A stretch of DNA of 64,000 nucleotides from Rhizobium herbae (lineage in GTDB: Bacteria > Pseudomonadota > Alphaproteobacteria > Rhizobiales > Rhizobiaceae). Of this stretch, positions 9,548 through 16,581 are shown one piece after another. Numbering within the stretch: position 1 is the stretch's first letter; each line of letters starts with the position of its first letter. Both the position numbers and the translations under genes were made by a program. The stretch covers positions 1-64,000 of the forward strand of contig NZ_JAGGJV010000002.1 in the NCBI RefSeq assembly GCF_017873135.1, read 5' to 3'. The notes beneath the pieces were generated by a model. It worked only from the letters and a program-made list of their open reading frames with translations. It did not search any database and was not told the DNA's origin.

Positions 9548-10471
9548 TCAGTTCTTGGTGACGAACTTATCCATGTTCTCCGGTGTGGCGAGCTGGAACG
9601 GGATCCAGACCTTGGCATCGACCTTCTCGCCCTTGGCGAGCTTGATTGCGGCATCGACAGCACCTGCGCCCTGGCCGAAGGCATCCTGGAAGACGGTGAC
9701 GTCGAGATCGCCCGCCTTCATGTAAGCGAGAGCTTCCTGCGTCGCATCGATACCAGCAACCACGACTTCGTCCATCTTCCAGCCGGCGCCCTTCATCGCG
9801 TTGATGGCGCCGATCGCCATGTTGTCATTGTTGGCGATCACGGCAGCGGGCTTGTGCCCGGCGGCAATCCAGTTTGTCATCAGATCCTGCGCCTTGACCG
9901 GGTCCCAGGCGGCAGTCTGCTCGTCGAGGATCTTCATGCCGGAACATTCCGGGGTTGCGATGACGTCGTGAATGTCCTTGGTCCGCTGAACAGCGGCCTG
10001 GTTCGCAAGGTCGCCGACCATCACCAGGATGTCGCCCTTTCCGCCGAGGAGGCGGCAAACTTCCTTTGTCTCCAATGTGCCGGACTCGACTTCATCGGAT
10101 GCGACAAATGCGCCCTTGGGGCCGAGTGCGTCGACATCGGCCGGCATCCGGTTGACGTAGACGATCGGGATACCGGCATCATTGGCGAGCTTCGTCATCG
10201 GTGCGGTCGCCGAGGTGTCGACCGCATTGACGATGATCGCGTCGACCTTGGCGGCGATGAAGTTCTGGATCTGCGACAGCTGTCTCTGAACGTCGTCGTC
10301 GGCGATCTCGATCTGGACCGGCTGGCTTGCATCGCCGGCGGCCTTCTCGATGCCTTTGCGCAGCACGGTCAGGAACGTATCCGAGTTCGCCATGGATACG
10401 CCGATGTTGCCGGCCAGGGCGCTCGATGCCATGAGTACGCCCAGCAGGGTACCCGCTACAAGTTTCTTCAT
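9548..10471 (-). CDS. Periplasmic sugar-binding protein, MocB/IbpA-like
   Basis: 307 aa. A Sec signal peptide ([20 protein letters not shown], cleavage after residue 20) is followed by a Peripla_BP_4 fold: [39 protein letters not shown] and the ligand-side segment [17 protein letters not shown]. It belongs with RbsB and the rhizobial inositol binding protein IbpA and rhizopine MocB. The start at 10471 gives the signal peptide and sits behind GAGGACACA. Ligand identity rests on context: the next gene upstream is IolI-like. Confidence 0.85.
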   Translation of the reverse strand: MKKLVAGTLLGVLMASSALAGNIGVSMANSDTFLTVLRKGIEKAAGDASQPVQIEIADDDVQRQLSQIQNFIAAKVDAIIVNAVDTSATAPMTKLANDAGIPIVYVNRMPADVDALGPKGAFVASDEVESGTLETKEVCRLLGGKGDILVMVGDLANQAAVQRTKDIHDVIATPECSGMKILDEQTAAWDPVKAQDLMTNWIAAGHKPAAVIANNDNMAIGAINAMKGAGWKMDEVVVAGIDATQEALAYMKAGDLDVTVFQDAFGQGAGAVDAAIKLAKGEKVDAKVWIPFQLATPENMDKFVTKN

Positions 10472-10552
10472 TGTGTCCTCCACTTTGTTGTTCGGTGCCC
10501 GGCAACACCTCAAAAGGCCGGTCCGCCTCCTCCCCGGAGGCAATTCACCAGA

Positions 10553-10574
10553 GCGACCAACTCCTCGTGGTCGC
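10553..10574 (-). other. Intercistronic hairpin before the binding-protein gene
   Basis: GCGACCA (10553-10559) pairs with TGGTCGC (10568-10574); a second GC-rich hairpin, CCTCC/GGAGG, lies nearby at about 10527-10540. Such structures between operon genes commonly protect the high-abundance binding-protein transcript. Confidence 0.4.
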
Positions 10575-10586
10575 GCCGGGATGACG

Positions 10587-11399
10587 TCAGAGCTTTTCCA
10601 GCACGTGTTCCACGCTGCCGCGCAACAGGGCGGCGACGTCATTGGTTGCGTGAACGGAAGAGGAGAAAGGCTCGAAAGAGAATGGGCCGATATAGCCGGC
10701 GGATATCAGTGCGCGGATCTGCCCGATATTGGCGAGCCGATCGCGCTCCGTAACCATCACGCGATGCGAATCGCGCATGTCATCAATGCTCACAGCCTGA
10801 TCGTCGACGCCGGAAATGTGAACAAGCCCGGTCATTTCCGGGAAAATCTCAGGCTCGCCGGCCAAGACATGATGAAAAGTGTCGTGCACCAGACGGAAAC
10901 GATCGGCACCGTGGATCGCATCAATGGCTTCGATTGTCTCTTTCTTGGAGCGGAGGGAACAGATTTGGAAGCCGAGCGGCTCAACCAAGCCCATGATCCC
11001 GGCCTGATGCAAGATCGGCTTCAAGGCCTTGAGCGCGACACGAAGGTTACTCTGACGCTCGCCCACCAGCTTTCCCGAGCCGTCATTGACGGGGACGAGA
11101 ACGAGAGCCTTGGCGCCGCAGGCTGCCGCATAGTTTGCAAGGCTTCTGGCTTCTTCCTCCCGCGCCGGTGTCCATTCATTGAACCGTTGAAGGGCATTGA
11201 TGGAGATGATGTCCGCTCCATTTGCCTCAGCCAGTTCACGGACCGTTTCCGGCTTCGTACCATCAATGATGGCATTGCTGGCGAGATCGTTGCGGATCTC
11301 GAACTGATGAATGCCGAGCGACGTCCCGAGCTCGAAAAAAGCGCCAAGCGGCATTTGTGGCGCAACCATATGGTTGAGCGCGAAAGTGGGCGCAGCCAT
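10587..11399 (-). CDS. IolI-like sugar isomerase, AP-endonuclease-2 TIM barrel
   Basis: 270 aa. The pattern follows Bacillus IolI (2-keto-myo-inositol isomerase, about 278 aa): FEIRND near the start, the INALQRFN strand, VEPLGFQ, the metal-site segment LVHDTFHHVLAGE, LVHISGVDD, and the C-terminal FSFEPFSS carrying the last glutamate ligand. MocC and IolE are more distant relatives. GGGAGAA precedes the ATG. It is the first gene after the palindromes at 11473-11523 and heads the transporter operon, which ties the cluster to keto-inositol metabolism. Confidence 0.78.
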   Translation of the reverse strand: MAAPTFALNHMVAPQMPLGAFFELGTSLGIHQFEIRNDLASNAIIDGTKPETVRELAEANGADIISINALQRFNEWTPAREEEARSLANYAAACGAKALVLVPVNDGSGKLVGERQSNLRVALKALKPILHQAGIMGLVEPLGFQICSLRSKKETIEAIDAIHGADRFRLVHDTFHHVLAGEPEIFPEMTGLVHISGVDDQAVSIDDMRDSHRVMVTERDRLANIGQIRALISAGYIGPFSFEPFSSSVHATNDVAALLRGSVEHVLEKL

Positions 11400-11472
11400 G
11401 AAATTCTCCCGAAGTGTTGGCGGTCAGGATTTTTCCTCCCCCGTCCCGCTGAAGGGAAAACATCAGGTTTCA

Positions 11473-11523
11473 TGACGTTCGTCAAAGCAGAACTGATGTA
11501 ACTTTCTTTCATTTATGAAAGAA
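11473..11523 (-). promoter_or_regulatory. Two palindromes upstream of the iolI-transporter operon
   Basis: TTCTTTCATTTATGAAAGAA at 11504-11523 is a perfect 8+4+8 palindrome. TGACGTTCGTCA at 11473-11484 is a second perfect palindrome closer to the gene. Both lie in the 160-base gap between the LacI-type regulator and the operon, and are candidate operators for that regulator. Confidence 0.5.
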
Positions 11524-11559
11524 TTTGAGAAATTAGATGATGGAATTTCATCTTTTTGC

Positions 11560-12591
11560 CTAGATGTTCTCCGGAACATGCATTTCGAGCGGAAGGAAGG
11601 TTTGTCCGGGCGCCGTGGCTGGCCCGTTGTCAACAGCCGTCACCATCAATTGGACGAGTTCACGGCAGAGATTTTGAAGTGGAGTGGCGATCGCCAGGGT
11701 GACGATCTCATCGGCGAGCGCAGTTCTGGATACGGGCGTGAGTTCGTTCACGACCACGATGTACTTTCCATCGAGTTTTTCCTCACGGATTGCGGATATT
11801 GCGCCTTCCATCCCGCCTCCTGCGACATAGAAGCCGATCAGGTCCGGATGGCGATGCAGCAGATCAAGGGTCGCCTCATGCGTGATCTGGACGGTCTCAA
11901 GATTGACCAACGTGTCCAGTACCTCGAAGTCGGGAGCGTGCTCGCGGAAATAGGAACGAAAGCCGATTTCACGCAGTTCATGGCCGTGGAAGCGATGGCT
12001 GCCGACGAAAACGGCAACTTTCCCAGGCTTTTTTGCCGCCTTGGCGATCATCCATGCGGCTGTTCGCCCAGCCTTTCGATTGTTGAGGCCAACATAACCC
12101 TCGCGGATCCCCGGGGCAAAATCGGAGAGCAGCGAGAAGACCGGAACGCCCTTGGCTTTCAATTCCTCAACCATCACCGAAAGCGCCGGATAATCCGGTG
12201 CTGTCATTGCGACCGCCTGGTTTCTGGCGCCGATCTCCCGCAATTTCTCGGCCAGTTCCGAAGGTGTCTGGCTGGTGCAGAAGTCGATCTGCGCTATACC
12301 GCGGATCCCCGGGTGATTTTGCACCGCCGTTTCCAACTCGCGCGCAAATGCCTGGTAGAAATGATGGTTTGGCTTTTGCAGGACAAAACCGAGCCGGTAT
12401 TGCGGCATACCTTCGAAAACGCGTTGACGCAGCAATCCGACGGCATGGAACCCGATCTCGTTTGCAGCCTTGTAGACGCGCTTCGCCGTGTCTTCACGAA
12501 CCTTGTGGCGACCGTTCAGCACACGATCAACGGTAGCGACACTGACATTTGCCGCTTTGGCGAGGTCTGCAATCGTCGGGCGCGCGGCCAT
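11560..12591 (-). CDS. LacI-family transcriptional regulator
   Basis: 343 aa. The N-terminal helix-turn-helix reads TIADLAKAANVSVATVDRVLNG (given in full in the first 30 residues), followed by a periplasmic-binding-protein-like effector domain (about 65-340) with YVGLNNRKAGRTAAWMIA. The VATVDR form, with Asp where classic LacI has Ser, is common in inositol-type regulators. The start at 12591 puts the helix-turn-helix at residue 5. It lies between the transporter operon and the divergent oxygenase operon and plausibly controls both, with an inositol derivative as effector. Confidence 0.85.
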   Translation of the reverse strand: MAARPTIADLAKAANVSVATVDRVLNGRHKVREDTAKRVYKAANEIGFHAVGLLRQRVFEGMPQYRLGFVLQKPNHHFYQAFARELETAVQNHPGIRGIAQIDFCTSQTPSELAEKLREIGARNQAVAMTAPDYPALSVMVEELKAKGVPVFSLLSDFAPGIREGYVGLNNRKAGRTAAWMIAKAAKKPGKVAVFVGSHRFHGHELREIGFRSYFREHAPDFEVLDTLVNLETVQITHEATLDLLHRHPDLIGFYVAGGGMEGAISAIREEKLDGKYIVVVNELTPVSRTALADEIVTLAIATPLQNLCRELVQLMVTAVDNGPATAPGQTFLPLEMHVPENI

Positions 12592-12610
12592 GGCAATCTT
12601 TCCTGATGTT

Positions 12611-12642
12611 TTTATTTCAAGAATAAATCCCACTATGATGGG
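12611..12642. promoter_or_regulatory. Inverted repeats in the divergent lacI/mocD promoter
   Basis: TTTATT-TCAAG-AATAAA at 12611-12627 and CCCA-CTATGA-TGGG at 12629-12642 are adjacent inverted repeats in the 162-base gap. They could be operators of the LacI-type regulator. Neither matches the 11504-11523 palindrome closely. Confidence 0.35.
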
Positions 12643-12753
12643 AAATGATAGAATATATCAAGTGCCCATTGAGCTGCCGGAAAAGAGCGATATTCATTCT
12701 GCCATACATCAAGAAGATGAGCCCGGCGTTTGTCCGGCAGGCAGGAGGAAATC

Positions 12754-13845
12754 GTGGCGAGGCCAGCGACTAAACGAGATTACAGCCTACTCGGCCGCGA
12801 CGCGCAGGCCGCGGTGGCCAACGGACTGTCGGCGGCCGAATGGTATCATACCGACGTCCCTCGCAAGCAGATGAAGGAATTGATGAAGCGGGAAGACGCT
12901 CCAGCCATACGGGACACGGCAATTTGGCTCGGCGCCATGGCTGTGCTCGCTGGCCTCGGCGTCTTTTTTTGGGGCAGCTTTTGGGCCATCCCCTTCTTTC
13001 TCGCCTACGGCGTACTTTACGGTTCGGCCTCCGACAGTCGCTGGCATGAATGCGGCCATGGCACGGCCTTCAAGACAATGTGGATGAACGACGCCGTCTA
13101 TCAGATCGCCTGCTTCATGATCATGCGCAACCCGGTCACATGGCGCTGGAGCCATACTCGGCACCATACAGATACGGTCATCGTCGGCCGGGATCCGGAG
13201 ATCGCCGTCATGCGCCCGCCCGACCTCCTGCGCCTGATCCTGAACGTCTTCGGCTTGCTGGATGCATGGCATGCGACAATCGACATGGTCCGCAATGCCT
13301 TCGGGGTGATCAGTGCCGAAGAAAAGACCTTTATTCCGGAAAGCGAGCAACCGAAGGCGATCCGGGTCGCGCGCATCTGGTTTGGCATCTATGCCGTAAC
13401 GATTGCACTCTCAGTCTATCTTGGGTCCATCCTGCCGTTGATGCTGGTCGGTCTGCCGCGCCTCTATGGCGCCTGGCATCACGTGATGACGGGCCTGTTG
13501 CAGCACGGTGGCCTGGCGGACAATGTCATCGACCACCGGCTGAACAGTCGCACGGTCTACATGAACCCGGTCAGTCGCTTCATCTACTGGAACATGAACT
13601 ACCATGTGGAACATCACATGTTCCCCATGGTGCCCTATCACGCGCTGCCGAAGCTGCACGCCTTGATCAAGGACGATCTGCCGGCGCCTAACCCATCAAT
13701 CCTCGACGGTTACAGCGAGATGATCCCCGCCTTCCTGCGCCAACTGCGCAACCAGGACTATTTCCTCAAGCGCGCATTGCCGCCCACGGCCAGGCCCTAT
13801 CGGGAAGACCTTCACAGCGACGTGATGGCGCGTGCAGCCGAATAG
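12754..13845 (+). CDS. mocD: Membrane di-iron oxygenase, fatty-acid-desaturase fold, MocD-like
   Basis: 363 aa. Three histidine boxes bind the di-iron centre: H98-E-C-G-H102, H134-T-R-H-H138 and H284-V-E-H-H288. Hydrophobic segments at about 55-90 and 205-235 anchor it. The GTG start at 12754 is chosen because AGGAGG lies five bases ahead. It is followed by a Rieske ferredoxin and a ferredoxin reductase, the MocD-MocE-MocF arrangement of Rhizobium leguminosarum, where the trio is proposed to demethylate 3-O-methyl-scyllo-inosamine. An ordinary lipid desaturase would not usually have its own electron chain beside inositol transport genes. Substrate is inferred. Confidence 0.75.
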   Translation: MARPATKRDYSLLGRDAQAAVANGLSAAEWYHTDVPRKQMKELMKREDAPAIRDTAIWLGAMAVLAGLGVFFWGSFWAIPFFLAYGVLYGSASDSRWHECGHGTAFKTMWMNDAVYQIACFMIMRNPVTWRWSHTRHHTDTVIVGRDPEIAVMRPPDLLRLILNVFGLLDAWHATIDMVRNAFGVISAEEKTFIPESEQPKAIRVARIWFGIYAVTIALSVYLGSILPLMLVGLPRLYGAWHHVMTGLLQHGGLADNVIDHRLNSRTVYMNPVSRFIYWNMNYHVEHHMFPMVPYHALPKLHALIKDDLPAPNPSILDGYSEMIPAFLRQLRNQDYFLKRALPPTARPYREDLHSDVMARAAE

Positions 13846-13882
13846 GCCAAAGACCAAAAGAATTACAGGAGGAGGACAATCA

Positions 13883-14197
13883 ATGAGCACCTGGATCGAA
13901 GTCTGCGACAAGAACGACATCGACGAAGAGGACGTTATCCGCTTCGATCATGAAGGCAGGAGTTTCGCGATCTATAGAAGCCCGCAAGACAGCTTTCATG
14001 CGACCGACGGTCATTGCACCCACGAGAATGTCCATCTCGCAGACGGACTTGTGATGGACGACATCATCGAATGTCCGAAACACAACGGCCGGTTCAACTA
14101 CAAGACCGGGCAGGCCAAGGGCGCCCCCGTCTGCATCAATCTCAAGACTTATCCGGTCAAGGTCGACGCCGGGCGCGTCTTCGTTCAGGTCGGTTGA
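13883..14197 (+). CDS. mocE: Rieske-type [2Fe-2S] ferredoxin, MocE-like
   Basis: 104 aa. The cluster ligands are C45-x-H47 in GHCTHENVHL and C64-x2-H67 in ECPKHNGRF, the Rieske ferredoxin pattern of small oxygenase electron carriers. AGGAGGAGGACAATCA precedes the ATG. It lies 37 bases after the oxygenase gene and ends two bases before the reductase gene, so the three are one translational unit. It would carry electrons from the reductase to the di-iron oxygenase. Confidence 0.85.
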   Translation: MSTWIEVCDKNDIDEEDVIRFDHEGRSFAIYRSPQDSFHATDGHCTHENVHLADGLVMDDIIECPKHNGRFNYKTGQAKGAPVCINLKTYPVKVDAGRVFVQVG

Positions 14198-14198
14198 G

Positions 14199-15419
14199 AT
14201 GTCCAATCGCGGTATGGTCATCGTGGGCGCAGGCGAAACCGGCGTCCGGGCCGCCTTTGCTCTGAGGGAGCTCGGCTACCGGGGGGCGGTCACGCTGTTG
14301 GGCGAGGAGCCCCATATTCCCTATGAAAGGCCGCCGCTTTCAAAGGCTGGAGGCGAAGCCGAAACGGTTCGTGCGATCGTTTCGAACCAGAGCTATGGTG
14401 AAGCCGGCATCAGCTTCCGGCCGGGTGTCCGCGTGCGATCGATCGATCGTTCCAGCCATGAACTGCAACTGGAGGGAGGCGAGAACTTTCCATACGAGCG
14501 CCTGCTGTTGGCGACCGGCGCCACCCCCCGCGAGCTTCCAGGCCTGGCGTCGCAAAGCCGCGTGCATGTTCTCCGAACGATCGAGCATGCCGCGGCTATT
14601 CGTCGGCATATGGGGGAGGGGCGCCATATTGCCGTGCTTGGCGGAGGCTTCATCGGCCTGGAACTGGCCGCCATGGGACGAATGCTGGGAGCCGCCGTTA
14701 CGCTGATCGAGGTTCAGCCGCGCATTTTGATGCGCGGTGTGCCGGAGGCACTCGCTCTCGCTTTGCAGGAAAGGCACGAGGCCGAAGGCGTCGTTTTGCA
14801 TTGCGGCATCACCGTCGACACAATCGACGCAGGAGATGACGAGGTCAGGATCAGGCTCGCCGACGGATCCGATATCCGGGCCGATGCCCTTGTGGTCGGT
14901 ATCGGCGCGCAGCCCAATGTTTCCCTGGCACTGCAGGCCGGTCTTGTGATCGACAATGGTATCGCGGTGGACCATCACCTCGCGACCTGCGACAGCGACA
15001 TCTTCGCCGCGGGCGACTGCTGTTCATTTCCGCTTCCCATCTATGCCGGCCGGCGCGTCAGGCTGGAGTCCTGGCGCAATGCTCAGGAGCAGGGTGCACT
15101 GGCTGCGGCCAACATGCTGGGAGCGTCGCAGATATTCAATGCCGTACCATGGTTCTGGTCGGATCAATATGACATCACCCTGCAGGTGGCTGGGCTGGCC
15201 GACGGAGCGACATGTCACGTCCGCCGCACGCTTTCTCCCCAGGCACAGATCCTGTTTCACCTCGGTGACGGCGGTCGCCTTTTGGCGGCCAGCGGCCTCG
15301 GCGTTGGTAATGCAGTGGCGCGCGATATCCGCCTTGCCGAAATGATGATCGCCAAAGCAGCCACCCCGGCCCCCGAAGCGCTTTCGGACCCTTCCGTCAA
15401 ACTGAAATCAATGCTGTGA
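14199..15419 (+). CDS. mocF: Ferredoxin reductase, MocF-like
   Basis: 406 aa, of the BphA4/putidaredoxin-reductase type. The FAD-binding GxGxxG motif is in IVGAGETGVRAAFALRELG (about 7-25), PYERPPLSK follows at about 45, the NAD-binding motif is AVLGGGFIGLELAAMGRMLG (about 147), and FAAGDCC closes the FAD site at about 275. Its start is one base after the mocE stop. It would pass NAD(P)H electrons to the Rieske ferredoxin. Confidence 0.85.
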   Translation: MSNRGMVIVGAGETGVRAAFALRELGYRGAVTLLGEEPHIPYERPPLSKAGGEAETVRAIVSNQSYGEAGISFRPGVRVRSIDRSSHELQLEGGENFPYERLLLATGATPRELPGLASQSRVHVLRTIEHAAAIRRHMGEGRHIAVLGGGFIGLELAAMGRMLGAAVTLIEVQPRILMRGVPEALALALQERHEAEGVVLHCGITVDTIDAGDDEVRIRLADGSDIRADALVVGIGAQPNVSLALQAGLVIDNGIAVDHHLATCDSDIFAAGDCCSFPLPIYAGRRVRLESWRNAQEQGALAAANMLGASQIFNAVPWFWSDQYDITLQVAGLADGATCHVRRTLSPQAQILFHLGDGGRLLAASGLGVGNAVARDIRLAEMMIAKAATPAPEALSDPSVKLKSML

Positions 15420-15444
15420 GCGCGATGCGCCGGAGGAAAACACC

Positions 15445-16239
15445 ATGATGTCAAACCGACCCACTGTTGCCGATTTGCTGGCGTTGAAGGGCAAGCGGCA
15501 ACTCTCCATGTTGCGCGTCGAAACACTGGAAGAGGCGGAGGCTGCAGAAAAGGCCGGCATCGAGATGGTTTCCGTGCCTCCGGCGCTTTTGACGCCCGCA
15601 TTTCGTGATGCGGCGCCAAGCCTTTTTGCCGTTCCCGGTCTCGAATACGGTGATTTCATCACGGCGGAAGACTATCTTCGCGCAGCCTTCAAGGCTCTGC
15701 GCGCCGGCGGCGATGCGGTCTATTGTGCAGCGAGCCTCGCAACTATCCGCCGGCTGCGCGACGAGGGCATTCCCGTCTGCAGCCATGTCGGCCTCATTCC
15801 GTCCAGGGCGACCTGGACGGGCGGCTTTCGGGCGGTCGGTAAGACCGCAGACAGTGCCATGATGATCTGGAATGCTGTCAAGGCGTTGGAAGATGCAGGG
15901 GCTTTTGCGGCAGAGATCGAGGTTGTGCCTGCCGAAGTCGCCTCGCTGATCAGCCCGAAGACGTCGCTCCTGATGATTTCGATGGGTGCAGGTGCGGGCT
16001 GTGACGCTCAATACCTCTTCGCCGACGATGTCCTTGGGCAAAACCGGGGACATGTCCCACGCCATGCCAAAACCTATCGCAATTTCGCGGCCGAGTTCGA
16101 TCGCCTGCAGCAGGAGCGAATATCCGCGTTTCGCGAATTTCAAGAAGACGTCGAAAGCGGGGCCTATCCCGAGCGGCAACATATGGTTGACCTGCCCGAG
16201 GCCGAGCTTCGGCGCTTTCGCGACATGATCGACGGCTGA
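15445..16239 (+). CDS. PanB-like protein lacking canonical active-site ligands
   Basis: 264 aa, about the length of ketopantoate hydroxymethyltransferase. The C-terminal half is clearly PanB: VCSHVGLIPS, GGFRAVGKT, ALEDAGAFAAEIEVVPAE with the catalytic-base glutamate at E159, GAGAGCDAQ, and a final VESGAYPERQH. The N-terminal half is not: where E. coli PanB has the metal-binding VGDS, this has V-P45-P46-A47; the second metal Asp is G65; and the lysine and glutamate of VKIEGG are Y93 and A95. Alignment is from memory. It therefore probably does not make ketopantoate. GGAGG precedes two adjacent ATGs; it is 25 bases after mocF and likely serves the same pathway. Confidence 0.75.
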   Translation: MMSNRPTVADLLALKGKRQLSMLRVETLEEAEAAEKAGIEMVSVPPALLTPAFRDAAPSLFAVPGLEYGDFITAEDYLRAAFKALRAGGDAVYCAASLATIRRLRDEGIPVCSHVGLIPSRATWTGGFRAVGKTADSAMMIWNAVKALEDAGAFAAEIEVVPAEVASLISPKTSLLMISMGAGAGCDAQYLFADDVLGQNRGHVPRHAKTYRNFAAEFDRLQQERISAFREFQEDVESGAYPERQHMVDLPEAELRRFRDMIDG

Positions 16240-16267
16240 TACCGCAAATGGAGACGAGACAATCACC

Positions 16268-16560
16268 GTGAACTTCGCCTTTCAGGCCGCCGGACTCATC
16301 GGACGCGTCCACGCCCGTGGCGTGAGCGGTAATCCCGAGGCAAGGTTATTGTCGGAATCGACCCGTTGTCGGCGACGGGCCAATCAATCGCGGCACTCTA
16401 CAGAGCTGGGGTTCGCCCAATTGACGAGGTCGAGGCAGCGGACGACATCTATGCCGATCTCCTTGAGCGCTTCGCGATCGCCAGCGAGTCCCGGGGCTTT
16501 CGTCGTTCGCGGCAGGGCGATGATCCTCACCCCGTCGCGGCGGTGAAACGCCAGTCTGGC
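16268..16560 (+). pseudogene. Frameshifted remnant of a Gfo/Idh/MocA (inositol dehydrogenase-like) gene
   Basis: From GTG 16268 the frame reads FAFQAAGLIGRVHARGVSGN then PEARLL, the Rossmann start of inositol 2-dehydrogenases. At about 16348 the homology jumps frame and continues VGIDPLSATGQSIAALYRAG, then a tail resembling the ADLLERFA helix, before fading near 16500. The gene is thus broken by at least one frameshift and lacks its C-terminal two thirds, ending against the convergent cyclase gene. It begins 28 bases after the PanB-like gene, in the position of a fifth operon gene. In rhizopine and inositol catabolism this enzyme would oxidise the ring. Confidence 0.65.
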
Positions 16561-16581
16561 ACATCGGATGCGGTCGTCAGG

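Noticed and set aside
12754-13845. Calling the protein a lipid fatty-acid desaturase.
   Set aside because: The histidine boxes fit, but the adjoining dedicated Rieske ferredoxin and reductase and inositol-type genes fit MocD better.
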